This document shows positions 14,726 to 23,917 of a stretch of DNA of 39,973 nt, in pieces. The DNA comes from Faecalibacterium prausnitzii (lineage in GTDB: Bacteria > Bacillota > Clostridia > Oscillospirales > Ruminococcaceae). The translations under genes were made by a program, and so were the position numbers. The DNA lies in NCBI RefSeq assembly GCF_003287405.1, contig NZ_PRLD01000017.1:1-39973 (forward strand). Reading direction: 5' to 3'. Numbering within the stretch: the first letter of the stretch is position 1; each line of letters starts with the position of its first letter. The notes under the pieces are model-generated. The model saw nothing but the letters and a program-made list of their open reading frames with translations, did not search any database and was not told the origin of the DNA.

Positions 14726-16078
14726 TCAGTGCTCCACGATATCGCGCAGATCGTGCAGGCCATGCTCCAGCGTGACCACGATGACGTTGTCGCCCACCTG
14801 GATCTGGTCGCCGCCGCGGGGGATCAAAATCTTGCTGCCGCGGGTAATGCAGCACAGCAGCAGGTTCTTTTTCAGGTGCAGCTGGCTCAGGGGCACACCG
14901 GTGGCGGCGCTCTCCTCGTGCACCGTAAATTCCAGCGCCTCCACGCGGTCGTCCAGTATGCGGTACAGAGTCTTGATGTTGTTGCCCGCCTCGTTTTGCA
15001 GGGCGCGGACGTACTGCACGATGTAGTCACAGGTCATGTACTTGGGGTAGACCACGCTGCCCAGATCCAGCCCGGCCAGAATATCGTCAAATTCCAGACG
15101 GTTGACTTTGGTCACCAGCTTGCCGTTGGAGTGCTTTTTGGCAAATAGGGTCAGCAGCACGTTCTCCTCGTCAATGTTGGTCAACGCCACAAAAGCCTCG
15201 GTGGATTCCAGACCCTCGGAAAGCAAAAACTCGCGGTTGGAGCCGTCCTCGTTCAGGATCTGTGCGCCGGGCAGCTGCTCGGCCAGCTCTACGCAGCGGG
15301 CGGCGTCCCGCTCCACGATGCGCACCCGCACATGGTTTTCCAGCAGTTCCTGACTGAGGTAGTAGGCAATGGCACCGCCGCCCACGATGAGGGCGTTGCG
15401 CACCGGCTGCACTGGCAGATGCAGCTGCTGGAAGAAGGCGTGCGCCTTTTCCTGCGTGGCAAGGAAAGTGACCTGATCACCTTTTTGCAGCACAAAGTTA
15501 CCGTTGGGGATGATGACCCCGCCGTCACGCTCCACCGCGCACACCAGAATATCGCTCTTGAGCCGGGTGGGGATCTCGCGGATGGCTACGCCGTCCAGCG
15601 CATCGGGCAGCGCAAACTTGATCAGCCGCACACGGCCGTCCGCAAAGGTATCGATCTTGCTGGCACCGGGGAACCGCAGCAGATGGGAGATCTCCTTTGC
15701 CGCTGCCATTTCCGGGTTGATGATGGCGGAAATGCCGATCTGCTTTTTGATAAAGTCCAGCTCATGGCTGTAGGACGGGTTGCGCACACGGGCAATGCCG
15801 TGGCAGTGACCCGCCTTTTTGGCAAACATACAGCAAAGCAGGTTCAGTTCGTCCGAGCCGGTGACCGCAATGAACACGTCCGCATCCTCAATGCCCGCCT
15901 CGGACAGGGTGGTGATGGACGAGCCATTGCCCACGATGCCCAGCACGTCGTAGCTTTCGGTCAGGTGCTCCACGCGCGCCTTGTTGGTGTCCACCACAGT
16001 CACGTTGTGGCCTTCCTCGCTGAGCTGGCGCGCCAGAGCCGTGCCAACCTTGCCGCCGCCCACCAGAATGATCTTCAT
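14726..16078 (-). CDS. trkA: Trk system potassium uptake regulatory protein TrkA
   Basis: 450 residues with two RCK modules. The first Rossmann fold opens with MKIILVGGGKVGTALARQL (G8-G9-x-x-G). A second fold starts near residue 228 with ALIVGGGAIAYYLSQEL. A TrkA-C domain follows each. TrkA is the cytoplasmic NAD(H)/nucleotide-binding gating ring of the TrkH channel. AAAGGAG precedes the start. It is the first gene of a two-gene operon with trkH, transcribed from an extended -10 promoter at 16134. A perfect AGCCCC/GGGGCT hairpin lies in the leader (16101-16119). Confidence 0.95.
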   Translation of the reverse strand: MKIILVGGGKVGTALARQLSEEGHNVTVVDTNKARVEHLTESYDVLGIVGNGSSITTLSEAGIEDADVFIAVTGSDELNLLCCMFAKKAGHCHGIARVRNPSYSHELDFIKKQIGISAIINPEMAAAKEISHLLRFPGASKIDTFADGRVRLIKFALPDALDGVAIREIPTRLKSDILVCAVERDGGVIIPNGNFVLQKGDQVTFLATQEKAHAFFQQLHLPVQPVRNALIVGGGAIAYYLSQELLENHVRVRIVERDAARCVELAEQLPGAQILNEDGSNREFLLSEGLESTEAFVALTNIDEENVLLTLFAKKHSNGKLVTKVNRLEFDDILAGLDLGSVVYPKYMTCDYIVQYVRALQNEAGNNIKTLYRILDDRVEALEFTVHEESAATGVPLSQLHLKKNLLLCCITRGSKILIPRGGDQIQVGDNVIVVTLEHGLHDLRDIVEH

Positions 16079-16133
16079 AACAAGTCCTTTCTCCTTTGGC
16101 AGCCCCTTTTTCCGGGGCTAGCAATTACAGTTT

Positions 16134-16142
16134 AGTATAACA
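16134..16142 (-). promoter_or_regulatory. Extended -10 promoter of trkAH
   Basis: TGTTATACT on the minus strand (TG-n-TATACT), about 56 nt before the trkA start. The -35 region is weak, as is common for extended -10 promoters. Confidence 0.55.
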
Positions 16143-16318
16143 TATCCCACCGCAAAGTTCTACCGTTTGCCCCGCAAATACATTGAATTGCTAAAAAAGC
16201 GACAGTTCTTTTGTGCAAAACAGCCTGCACGTTCTATAAAAGTCCGCTTTTTGTTTACACCTGCTGGCGTTTCTGCGCATTTTTCTTGCTGGCAGTGTTC
16301 GGCACACTGATTTTTTCA
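16143..16318. other. Intergenic stretch between trkAH and the hslO terminator
   Basis: I see no open frame with a ribosome site and no strong structure here, beyond the promoter and the terminator at its ends. Confidence 0.5.
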
Positions 16319-16357
16319 TAAAAACACCCCCAGTACCGGATATCCGGCATTGGGGGT
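16319..16357 (-). terminator. Terminator of the lon-engB-methyltransferase-hslO operon
   Basis: ACCCCCAATGCCGG pairs with CCGGTACTGGGGGT (16326-16357) around a GATATC-like centre. On the minus strand it is followed by GTTTTTATG. Confidence 0.85.
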
Positions 16358-16382
16358 ACGTATCATCGCTTCTTCGGTGTGG

Positions 16383-17288
16383 TTATTCTTTGGACTGGGC
16401 GGCTTCGGCGGCCTGTGCATCATACTCGGCAAGCAGAGCGTTGAGGTCGTACTGATACTTACTGTGGCAGAAGTGGCACACCACCTCACAGGTGGGGTCC
16501 TCGTCCCGCATCCGCGCAAGCTCGGCACGGCCAAGGCTGAGCAGCATCTCTTTGGTACGCTCGGCGCTGCAATCGCACTGGTACTGCACCGTACGCTCGT
16601 CCAGCACATTGGGGGCAAAGCCTGCCAGTGCCATCTGCATCATGTCCTCGGGGGTCTTGCCCGCATGGAGCAGCTCGGTGACGGAGGGCATGGCGTTGAT
16701 GTTCTTTTCCAGCTGGTCGATCTCGGCATCGGTAGCGCCGGGCAGCAGCTGCACCATAAAGCCGCCGGCGCAGAGGATGGACAGATCCTTGTCCACCAGA
16801 ACGCCCAGCGCCATCACGGTGGGCACCTGCTCGCTGTAGGCATAGTAGCTGGTCAGATCCTCGGCGATCTCGCCGGATACCAGCGGCACCTGCCCGACTG
16901 TGGGCTCCTTTTGCAGGCGGTTATCGCGGATGACGGTCAGCACGCCATCCTTGCCCACGGCGGTGCCCACGTCCAAGTGGCCGTTGGCTTTGGCGGGCAG
17001 CTCCACCAGCGGGTTGTCAATGCAGCCCTTCACGTTGCCGGTGCCGTCGGTGCAGGCAATAAGCACGCCCGCAGGGCCACCGCCCGCCACACGCAGGGTG
17101 ATACGGTCGCGGTCGTCCTTGAGCATGGAGCCCATCAGGGTAGCGCCCGTGAGCAGACGGCCCAGTGCCGCGCTGCAGGTGGCGCTTGTGGTGTGAAGCT
17201 TTTCGGCTTTACGGACGATATCGGTGGAATCCACACCGCAGAACACGACACCGCCGTTCTCGGACAGGCCGCGGATCAGGTTTGCCAT
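16383..17288 (-). CDS. hslO: Redox-regulated chaperone Hsp33
   Basis: 301 residues, family length. The C-terminal redox switch has four zinc-binding cysteines: CDC at 238 and 240, and CHFC at 271 and 274, with the usual spacing. A further Cys at 267 is unusual. The N-terminal core contains the typical GATLMGSMLKDDRDRITL block near residue 48. Hsp33 is a cytoplasmic holdase that unfolds under oxidative stress and binds damaged proteins. GGAGGA precedes the start, and the gene begins 3 nt after the methyltransferase stop. It is last in an operon led by lon, which suggests joint expression of protein-quality factors. Confidence 0.95.
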   Translation of the reverse strand: MANLIRGLSENGGVVFCGVDSTDIVRKAEKLHTTSATCSAALGRLLTGATLMGSMLKDDRDRITLRVAGGGPAGVLIACTDGTGNVKGCIDNPLVELPAKANGHLDVGTAVGKDGVLTVIRDNRLQKEPTVGQVPLVSGEIAEDLTSYYAYSEQVPTVMALGVLVDKDLSILCAGGFMVQLLPGATDAEIDQLEKNINAMPSVTELLHAGKTPEDMMQMALAGFAPNVLDERTVQYQCDCSAERTKEMLLSLGRAELARMRDEDPTCEVVCHFCHSKYQYDLNALLAEYDAQAAEAAQSKE

Positions 17289-17291
17289 AGG

Positions 17292-18041
17292 TTATTCCTC
17301 CAGTTGTGTATACTGTTTTGTTGCGCAGAAGAAGTAGCGCTGGCTTTCCTCGGTCAGCGGGCCGAAGGTCTCGCCGTCGCAGACGCTTTCCAGCGCAAAG
17401 CCGTGCTTTTCCAGCGCCGCACGGATGGTATCCAGATCATAGGTATACTCGCAGAATTCCTCGTGGAAATGCTCGCCGGTCTCGTGATAATCAATATCCA
17501 CCGTGATCTCCACCCTGCGGTCGGCGGCGTTATAGTGGTTGCGCCACACGCAGGAGGCATCCTCTTCCTCAAAGGTGAACGCGTTATCGCCCAGAACCTT
17601 CTGGTGCTTATAGGGGGTGTTCATATCAAACAGGAACACGCCGCCCTTTTCCATAAAAAAGCCTGCGTTGGCAATGGCGGTATCCAGATCCGGGATGTGG
17701 TTGAAGGTATCAAAGGTGGATACCGCCGCCCGGATGGTGCCGTAGAGATCCAGCTTGAGCAGATCCTGCCGGAGCAGCAGCAGACGGCCGGAAAGTCCCA
17801 GCTGCTCAGCCTTATCCCGCACCACGCAGAGCATCTCCTCCGACTGATCGATGCCGATCATATCGTAGCCTGCCTGCGTCAGCATCAGGGTCAGTTCCCC
17901 GGTGCCGCAGCCAAGGTCGGCTACAATGCCGTCATGGATGCCGTGGGCTTCCAGCTTTGCATGGATCTGGCTGTACAGGGCGTCGTAGTCCGCTTCGCCG
18001 TTGAATTCATCGTAGAAATAGGCAAATTCGTTGTAAGCCAT
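17292..18041 (-). CDS. Class I SAM-dependent methyltransferase
   Basis: 249 residues. Motif I VADLGCGTGELTLML (about 40-54) gives the glycine-rich SAM loop, followed by the acidic residue in GIDQSEEML (about 63). VSTFDTFNHIPD (about 108-119) fits the motif IV region of the Methyltransf_25/11 type. The N-terminal NEFAYFYDEF block is common in Firmicute proteins of this group. The substrate is unknown. It starts 4 nt after engB ends and stops 3 nt before hslO, so it belongs to the lon operon. A role in translation or RNA modification would fit the engB neighbour, but this is only a guess. Confidence 0.88.
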   Translation of the reverse strand: MAYNEFAYFYDEFNGEADYDALYSQIHAKLEAHGIHDGIVADLGCGTGELTLMLTQAGYDMIGIDQSEEMLCVVRDKAEQLGLSGRLLLLRQDLLKLDLYGTIRAAVSTFDTFNHIPDLDTAIANAGFFMEKGGVFLFDMNTPYKHQKVLGDNAFTFEEEDASCVWRNHYNAADRRVEITVDIDYHETGEHFHEEFCEYTYDLDTIRAALEKHGFALESVCDGETFGPLTEESQRYFFCATKQYTQLEE

Positions 18042-18045
18042 GGCG

Positions 18046-18648
18046 TTACTCCGCTTCCTCGTTTTCCGCAGCCACTGCGGCGTTGAGCACTGCCTGCAGT
18101 TCCGGGATGCCGTAACCGTTTTCGCCGCTGGTCAGCACCACCTTCTGACAGCCATAGGGGCGGCAGATGTTTTCAAAGTCCTCCTGCGTTTTGGCAAGCT
18201 GGCTTTTTTTCAGCTTATCCGCCTTTGTCAGAGCCACCACATAAGGGATGCGGTGGTAGTGCAGGTAGCGCAGCATCTGCAGATCGTCTGCGCTGGGGGC
18301 GTGGCGGCAGTCCAGCAGCTGTACCAGCAGGGTGTGGTGGCGGGGCGCTTCGAAATAGCTATTGATCAGGTCGTCCCAGCGCTCGCGGTCGGCGTTGCTC
18401 ACCTTGGCGTAGCCGTAGCCCGGCAGATCCACAAAATAGCAGTCGTCCACAGAATAAAAGTTGATGGTAGCCGTTTTGCCCGGCGTACTGGACACGCGCG
18501 CCAGATTTTTGCGGCTGCACAGCTTGTTGATCAGGCTGGATTTGCCCACGTTGGAGCGCCCCGAAAAGCTCAGCTCCGGGCGGTCGCTTTCGGGCAGCTG
18601 GCTGGAAATGCCATAGCTGGCAATAAAATCAGCTTTATTGAAGATCAT
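18046..18648 (-). CDS. engB: Ribosome biogenesis GTPase EngB (YsxC/YihA)
   Basis: 200 residues. The G motifs are complete: G1 GRSNVGKSS (30-38), G2 region with a conserved Thr (SSTPGKT), G3 DLPGYG (about 74-79) and G4 TKAD (about 140-145). Switch II carries YGYAKVS, typical of this family. EngB is an essential GTPase of large-subunit assembly in Bacillus. AAGGA precedes the ATG. It lies 21 nt downstream of lon, a very common order (lon-engB) in Firmicutes. Confidence 0.95.
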   Translation of the reverse strand: MIFNKADFIASYGISSQLPESDRPELSFSGRSNVGKSSLINKLCSRKNLARVSSTPGKTATINFYSVDDCYFVDLPGYGYAKVSNADRERWDDLINSYFEAPRHHTLLVQLLDCRHAPSADDLQMLRYLHYHRIPYVVALTKADKLKKSQLAKTQEDFENICRPYGCQKVVLTSGENGYGIPELQAVLNAAVAAENEEAE

Positions 18649-18669
18649 GGCGTGTTCCTTTCTATTATT

Positions 18670-21123
18670 TCAGCAGACAGCGCCCGGCTGGTTCTTCTCA
18701 GGCGCGGCGGGGATGCGGCTCTCCCCTGCCTTGGACTTTTTGGTACGGGGACGGCCTGCGGTGCTCTTGGCAGCTTTCGGCTTGAGCAGGGCGGCAGCCA
18801 GCACCTGCGAGAGATTCTGCATAGGCAGGAAGGTCAGGTTCTTCTTGACCTCCTCATCCACGTCATACAGATCAGGCTCGTTGTCCTTGGGGATGAGCAC
18901 GGTCTTCATGCCCTCGCGGTAAGCAGCCATGCTCTTCTCCCGCAGGCCGCCAATGGGCAGCACGTTGCCGTGCAGGGTGATCTCGCCGGTCATGGCCACA
19001 TCGCCGCGCACCGGCACGCCGGACAGACACGACACCAGTGCCGTGGTCAGGGTGACGCCTGCACTGGGGCCGTCCTTGGGCACAGCACCCTCTGGGGCGT
19101 GGATGTGCAGGTCGCACTTTTTCAGCCGCTCAGGGTCGATGCCGTATTCCTCGGCATGGACGCGCATCCAAGTAACTGCCAGCTGTGCGCTCTCCTTCAT
19201 CACATCGCCCAGAGAGCCGGTAACGGTGATCTTGCCGGTGCCGTTGTCCATGACCTGCACCTCGATGGGCAGGGTCTCGCCGCCTACACTCGTCCATGCC
19301 AGACCGTTGGCGATGCCCACGGCGTTGGTACGGTTGAGGAAGTCCGGCTTGACGATGCGGGGGCCCAGCAGTTCCTCCAGCATGGCGGCAGTCACGGCTA
19401 CGCTTTCCACCTCGCCGGCGGCGATCTTGCGGGCACACTTGCGCAGCACACTGGTGATGGTGCGCTCCAGATTACGCACACCGGCCTCGCGGGTGTACCC
19501 GTCGATGATGCCGTAGAGTGCGCTCTGGTTCATGGTGACCTTGCTGGTCAGACCGCAGGCCTTAAGCTGCTTGGGCAGCAGATGCTTGCGGGCAATATTG
19601 TATTTTTCCACGCGGGTATAGCTGGGCAGCTCAATGACGTCCATGCGGTCGCGCAGCGGGCCGGGGATGCTGCCCAAGTCGTTGGCGGTGGTAATAAAGA
19701 GCACATGGCTCAGGTCAAACGGGATATCAATGAAATGGTCGTTGAAGGTGCTGTTCTGCTCCGGGTCCAGCGCTTCCAGCAGAGCTGCCGCCGGGTCGCC
19801 CCGGAAGTCCCCTGCCAGCTTGTCGATCTCGTCCAGCAGCATCAAAGGGTTGGAGGACTTGGCTGTGATCATGGCGCTGATGATCTTGCCGGGCATGGCA
19901 CCGATGTAGGTGCGGCGGTGGCCGCGGATCTCGGCTTCGTCCCGCACGCCGCCCAGGCTGATGCGCACATACTTGCGGCCAAGGCTTTCGGCGATGGAGC
20001 GTGCGATGCTGGTTTTGCCGACACCCGGAGGGCCGACCAGACAGATGATCTGCGCCTTCACGTCCGGTGCCAGCTTGCGCACAGCCAGCGTTTCCAGAAT
20101 GCGATCCTTGACCTTTTTCAGGCCGTAGTGGTCCCGGTCCAAGATCTGCTGGGCGCGGTGGATATCCAGATCATCCACGGTCATGGTGTTCCACGGCAGG
20201 TCCAGACAGGTGTCCAGATAGGTGCGGATGACCGTGGCTTCCTGATTGCTGCTCTGCATCCGGGACAGGCGGTCTACCTCCTTGAGCAGCTTTTTCTCGC
20301 TGTCCTCGGCAAGGTGCAGCTCCCGGATCTTGCGGCGGTAATCATCGGCTTCGGCGTGGGTATCGTCCCCCTCGCCCAGCTCGTCGTTGATGATGTGCAG
20401 CTGCTCGTGCAGGTAATAATCGCGCTGGTTCTTGTCCATGGACTCGTTGACTTTTTCCGCGATCTCCTTTTCGATCTTCATCACCTGACACTCGCGGCGC
20501 AGCATCTCCACAAGGCGCTGCAGGCGGCCGTTGAGGGTGTTTTCGTTCATCACAGCCTGCTTGTCCTCGTAGCGGAACAAGAGATTTGCCGGCATATACT
20601 CGGTGAGGAACATAGGGTCATCGCTGGAAACGATGGTGAACACCACGTCCTTTGCAAGGCGCGGGTTCATGCCCAGATACTCGTCAAAGCCAGTCTTGAG
20701 GGCGCGGAGCAGTGCTTCGGTTTCTACAGCTTCTTCGGGCTTCGCGGCACGCACCGGAGCGGAGCGCACGGCAGACAGCAGAAAATCGCCGGTGGTATCC
20801 AGCTCGGTCAGCTTGGCGCGGTACTTGCCCTCTACCAGCACCTTGACCAGCTCGTCCGACACGCGCAGCACCTGCTTGACCTCGGCTACTACGCCGTAGG
20901 TGTACAGATCCTGCTGGGTGGGCTCGCTGGTTTCCATCTCCTTCTGGGCTACCAGAAATACGTTGGAGTTATTGGCCATAGCCCACTCCACGGCAGCAAT
21001 ACTCTTTTCCCGCCCGACTTCAAAATGAACAAGGTTGTTGGGGAACACCACCAGCCCACGCAGTGCGATGGTGGGCAGATGGAGTTCCTTCCGCTCGACC
21101 TTGATGGTAACTTTTTCAGACAT
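18670..21123 (-). CDS. lon: ATP-dependent protease Lon (LonA)
   Basis: 817 residues from ATG at 21123, with GGGAGG about 7-9 nt upstream. A TTG two codons earlier is less likely. Order: LonN substrate domain (about 10-205); coiled coil (about 205-290); AAA+ module with Walker A GPPGVGKT (364-371), Walker [10 protein letters not shown] and the [18 protein letters not shown] pore region; then the serine-lysine protease domain with KDGPSAG (S687) and [10 protein letters not shown] (K730). The 43-residue spacing matches E. coli S679/K722. The basic C-terminal extension of about 35 residues ([16 protein letters not shown]) looks variable and may bind nucleic acid. It is first in an operon with engB, a methyltransferase and hslO. 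A 7-bp inverted repeat lies upstream. Confidence 0.96.
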   Translation of the reverse strand: MSEKVTIKVERKELHLPTIALRGLVVFPNNLVHFEVGREKSIAAVEWAMANNSNVFLVAQKEMETSEPTQQDLYTYGVVAEVKQVLRVSDELVKVLVEGKYRAKLTELDTTGDFLLSAVRSAPVRAAKPEEAVETEALLRALKTGFDEYLGMNPRLAKDVVFTIVSSDDPMFLTEYMPANLLFRYEDKQAVMNENTLNGRLQRLVEMLRRECQVMKIEKEIAEKVNESMDKNQRDYYLHEQLHIINDELGEGDDTHAEADDYRRKIRELHLAEDSEKKLLKEVDRLSRMQSSNQEATVIRTYLDTCLDLPWNTMTVDDLDIHRAQQILDRDHYGLKKVKDRILETLAVRKLAPDVKAQIICLVGPPGVGKTSIARSIAESLGRKYVRISLGGVRDEAEIRGHRRTYIGAMPGKIISAMITAKSSNPLMLLDEIDKLAGDFRGDPAAALLEALDPEQNSTFNDHFIDIPFDLSHVLFITTANDLGSIPGPLRDRMDVIELPSYTRVEKYNIARKHLLPKQLKACGLTSKVTMNQSALYGIIDGYTREAGVRNLERTITSVLRKCARKIAAGEVESVAVTAAMLEELLGPRIVKPDFLNRTNAVGIANGLAWTSVGGETLPIEVQVMDNGTGKITVTGSLGDVMKESAQLAVTWMRVHAEEYGIDPERLKKCDLHIHAPEGAVPKDGPSAGVTLTTALVSCLSGVPVRGDVAMTGEITLHGNVLPIGGLREKSMAAYREGMKTVLIPKDNEPDLYDVDEEVKKNLTFLPMQNLSQVLAAALLKPKAAKSTAGRPRTKKSKAGESRIPAAPEKNQPGAVC

Positions 21124-21140
21124 ATACAAACACCTCCCGA

Positions 21141-21169
21141 CTGCCGCTTGAATCCCTATACTGCGGCAG
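21141..21169 (-). promoter_or_regulatory. Inverted repeat in the lon leader/promoter region
   Basis: CTGCCGC and GCGGCAG are a perfect 7-bp inverted repeat with a 15-nt spacer that contains TATAGG, a possible -10. It lies 18 nt or more upstream of the lon start. It could be an operator, or a hairpin near the ribosome site. It is not a CIRCE or CtsR motif. Confidence 0.35.
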
Positions 21170-21192
21170 CGCTATCCTTTGGGGTCTTTTAA

Positions 21193-21352
21193 GGTGTATC
21201 TGAAAACAAAGAAAATGACGAATATTTCGCAAGCACAAGCGGGATTTAAGGCAAATAGCCGCAGGAATCCTTTGTGGATTTCAAGGCTCTTTAACGCAAA
21301 ATCCAGCTGTGTTTGTAGAAACAGACTAAATTTTCGACTTTTCAGATACACC
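21193..21352 (+). mobile_element. 160-bp MITE, copy 1
   Basis: Terminal inverted repeats GGTGTATCTGAAAA and TTTTCAGATACACC, 160 bp from end to end. Taking the repeat as AGGTGTATC, the element is flanked by TA on both sides, as expected for IS630/mariner-type insertion at TA. A near-identical copy lies at 29240-29399 in the opposite orientation. The element carries no transposase; its short frames are not credible genes. It sits between the Gx transporter gene and lon. Confidence 0.88.
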
Positions 21353-21427
21353 CTAGATAAAAATACAGTTGTTTCCTTATTATACAGATTTCCGGCCAAA
21401 ATGCAACTGCCCTGCCGGAATGGTCGG

Positions 21428-21973
21428 TCATTCGGGGCGGTTTTCGTGGGTGTTGAAGCCCATTTTGCCCAGTGCGGGCAGCAGCGCCCGCAGGGTGACC
21501 GAGGTGAGCGCGCCCATGACAAGCCCCAGCACCAGCATGACCGGTGCATAGTACAGCGACAAAGACGAGGAGATGATGACCCCTGCGCCCAGCAGCTGCC
21601 CCACGTTATGCGCCAGTGCGCCGCAGACCGACAGGATGAACCATGTAGGCCGCACCGGCAGAAGATAGTACAGCACCCACATCACCGCAAGGGACAAAAG
21701 CCCGCCGCACAGCGAGAGGAAGCCCGCCGTAAAGCCGGAAACCAGAAAGACGAACAGCGCCTTGAGCACATCCAGCACCAGTGCCTGCCGAGCGCCCATG
21801 AAGAACAGGGCGTACATGACCACGATGTTGGCAAGGCCCAGCTTCATGCCCGGCAAAAGCCCCGGGATGACCAGCGTGCCCTCGATGAAGGAAAGCGCCA
21901 TGGCCAGCGCAAACAGCAAGCCGGACAGGGCAATGTGCCGTGTTTTTTGATAGTTGCGGTGATTTTTAGGCAT
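21428..21973 (-). CDS. Gx transporter family membrane protein (Hpre_diP_synt_I)
   Basis: 181 residues with about five membrane helices. The N-terminus IALSGLLFALAMALSFIEG and the LPGMKLGLANIVVMYALF block (about residues 43-60) are typical of the family once called heptaprenyl diphosphate synthase component I, now named Gx transporter. Such proteins resemble ECF-type S components and often neighbour an NusG-II or ApbE gene, but neither is present here. The substrate is unknown. AAAGGAG lies 10 nt upstream. It starts 15 nt after the ABC-F gene ends, so they share a transcript. Confidence 0.85.
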   Translation of the reverse strand: MPKNHRNYQKTRHIALSGLLFALAMALSFIEGTLVIPGLLPGMKLGLANIVVMYALFFMGARQALVLDVLKALFVFLVSGFTAGFLSLCGGLLSLAVMWVLYYLLPVRPTWFILSVCGALAHNVGQLLGAGVIISSSLSLYYAPVMLVLGLVMGALTSVTLRALLPALGKMGFNTHENRPE

Positions 21974-21988
21974 AGAGGATACGCTCCT

Positions 21989-23884
21989 TTATTCTTCGGG
22001 CTGCTGCGTCTGCTCGTAGGCTTCCTGCTCTTCCATGGCGGCTTCCCATGCGGCAAAAAGTTCCTCCTGATGGAAGCGCAGGTCGCTCAGCTCATCGCTT
22101 TTCTGGCGCAGCAGGTCGGGGTCGTTGTACACCTCCGGGGAGTTGATCTCGTTGTCCAGCTCCACCTCGCGTGCACCGCAGGCCTCCATCTCGTCCTCAC
22201 AGGCCTTGATCTTGGCGCGCAGCTCGGCGCGGCGGCGGCGCTGCTCCTTGCCGTAGCCAGTCTTGACAGGCTCGGCAGCCTTCTGCGCAGTCTGCACCGG
22301 GGCGGCACGTCCCATCAGGGCATCGTAGCTGGGGTAAAGCACCGCCTTGCCGTCCTCAAGATAGAGGATGGGACAGGCCAGACTGTTCATCAGGTGACGG
22401 TCGTGAGTGACCAGCAGCAGGGTGCCGGTGTACGCCATCAGTGCTTCGGTCAGGTTTTCGCGGGTGTAGATGTCCAAGTGGTTGGTGGGCTCGTCCAGAA
22501 ACAGCAGATTCGGCCGTTCCAGCACGATCTCCGCAAAGCGCAGACGCGCCAGCTCGCCGCCGGACAATGCTTCGCAGGGCTTGAACACCGTATCGCCCCG
22601 GAAGCCCAGCTTTGCAAGGTGGCTGCGCACCTCCAGCTCGGTCATGCGGGGGTACTTGTTCCAGATAACATCAATGACCCTGCCCTGTCCCAGACGGTTC
22701 TGCTGCTGGGCAAAAATACTGGGACGCGCCCCGGTGCCCAGCCGCACCATGCCGCCGGAGGGGCGGCGCTTGCCGTCCAGCACCTGCATCAGGGTGGATT
22801 TGCCTGCGCCGTTGGGGCCGGCAATGATGAGCCGCTGCCCGCGGCAGACCGTATAGGTAAAGGGTTCCAGCAGGGTACGCTCCCCGATCTTGATGCTGAG
22901 GTTTTTCATCAGCACCAGCTCGTTCCACGGCTCTACGTCATATTCAAAGCGGAATTTCAGCTGGTTGGTCTCGTCCTTGGGTGCCTCGGTGATCTCCAGC
23001 TTTTCCAGCTGCTTGCGGCGGCTCTGCGCCATTTTGGTGGTGGAAGCGCGCACAAGGTTGCGGTCCACATAGTCCTGCAGTTTTTCAGCCAGTGCCACAT
23101 CGGCATCGTGCTGCTTCTGGCGCAGGGCATCGGCGGCTTCCTTCTGGGGCAGATAGGCCGAGAAGTTACCCTTGTAGGTGGTCATGGTCTGGAAGGATAC
23201 CTCCCAGATCTTTGTACAGACATTATCGAGGAAATAGCGGTCGTGGCTGACCACCAGCACCGCGCCAGAGTAGCCCTTGAGGTAATTTTCCAGCCATTCC
23301 ATGGTGGCAAAGTCCAAGTGGTTGGTGGGCTCGTCCAGAATGAGCACATCCGGCTTTTCCAGCAGCAGCTTCGCCAGACGCAGCCGCGTCAGCTCGCCGC
23401 CGGAGAGCACCGCAATGTTCTTTTGCCATGTATCCTGCGCAAAGCCCATGCCGGACAGCACCTTTTTGATGTTCACATCCATGTTGTAGCCGTCGGCAGC
23501 ATCTACGATGTTTTGCAAAGCATCGTGCTGCGCCAGCAGGTCGGCGTTATCGGGCTGGGCAGCCATGCGGCGCTCTAAGATCTGCATCTGCGCCATGGCG
23601 TCCAGCACCGGGGCAAAGGTGGCGCGCATCTCGCCGTAGATATCCAGCGTGGCGTCCAGCTTTGCGTTTTGCTCCAGATAGCCCAGCGTTACCCCGTGGG
23701 TCACGCTGAACTCACCCTCGTAGTCCTGATATTCGCCGGTAAGGATCTTGAGCAGAGTGGTCTTGCCCGCGCCGTTTTGTCCCACGATGCCGATGCGGTC
23801 CTCCCGCTCGACACTGGCGGTCACATCGTGCAGCACCACCTTTTCGCCAAAGGTCTTACCCAGTTTTTCCAAATGTATCAGCAT
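21989..23884 (-). CDS. ABC-F family ATPase
   Basis: 631 residues with two ABC domains and no membrane segment. The first has Walker A GQNGAGKTT (about 35), signature LSGGELTRLRLAKLL and Walker B VLILDEPTNHLDF. The second has GPNGAGKST (about 350), LSGGELARLRFAEIV and LLFLDEPTNHLDI. A charged linker (about 250-300, KTKMAQSRRKQLEKLE-like) forms the P-site tRNA interaction motif region. A C-terminal coiled coil (about 545-625) is like that of Uup/YdiF/YfmR types. ABC-F proteins act on the ribosome in rescue or antibiotic protection. Whether this one protects against a drug cannot be told. It lies 33 nt downstream of yjjG and 15 nt upstream of the Gx transporter gene. Confidence 0.93.
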   Translation of the reverse strand: MLIHLEKLGKTFGEKVVLHDVTASVEREDRIGIVGQNGAGKTTLLKILTGEYQDYEGEFSVTHGVTLGYLEQNAKLDATLDIYGEMRATFAPVLDAMAQMQILERRMAAQPDNADLLAQHDALQNIVDAADGYNMDVNIKKVLSGMGFAQDTWQKNIAVLSGGELTRLRLAKLLLEKPDVLILDEPTNHLDFATMEWLENYLKGYSGAVLVVSHDRYFLDNVCTKIWEVSFQTMTTYKGNFSAYLPQKEAADALRQKQHDADVALAEKLQDYVDRNLVRASTTKMAQSRRKQLEKLEITEAPKDETNQLKFRFEYDVEPWNELVLMKNLSIKIGERTLLEPFTYTVCRGQRLIIAGPNGAGKSTLMQVLDGKRRPSGGMVRLGTGARPSIFAQQQNRLGQGRVIDVIWNKYPRMTELEVRSHLAKLGFRGDTVFKPCEALSGGELARLRFAEIVLERPNLLFLDEPTNHLDIYTRENLTEALMAYTGTLLLVTHDRHLMNSLACPILYLEDGKAVLYPSYDALMGRAAPVQTAQKAAEPVKTGYGKEQRRRRAELRAKIKACEDEMEACGAREVELDNEINSPEVYNDPDLLRQKSDELSDLRFHQEELFAAWEAAMEEQEAYEQTQQPEE

Positions 23885-23917
23885 AGTTTTGATCCGTTAT
23901 CCGTTCTTTTTCATATT

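Noticed and set aside
16080-16150. Possible c-di-AMP (ydaO-type) riboswitch upstream of trkAH
   Set aside because: The leader between the -10 box and the start is only about 50 nt, with one small hairpin. It is far too short for that riboswitch class.
18040-21192. A 1050-residue open frame antisense to engB and lon
   Set aside because: It mirrors lon and engB, which have full motifs and ribosome sites. The antisense product is His/Gln/Gly-rich low complexity with no family. High GC with strong third-position bias gives such long shadow frames.
21179-23578. A 799-residue frame starting near MITE copy 1, antisense to the Gx and ABC-F genes
   Set aside because: It is a shadow of two well-supported genes. 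Its first part is the MITE translated, which is not coding.
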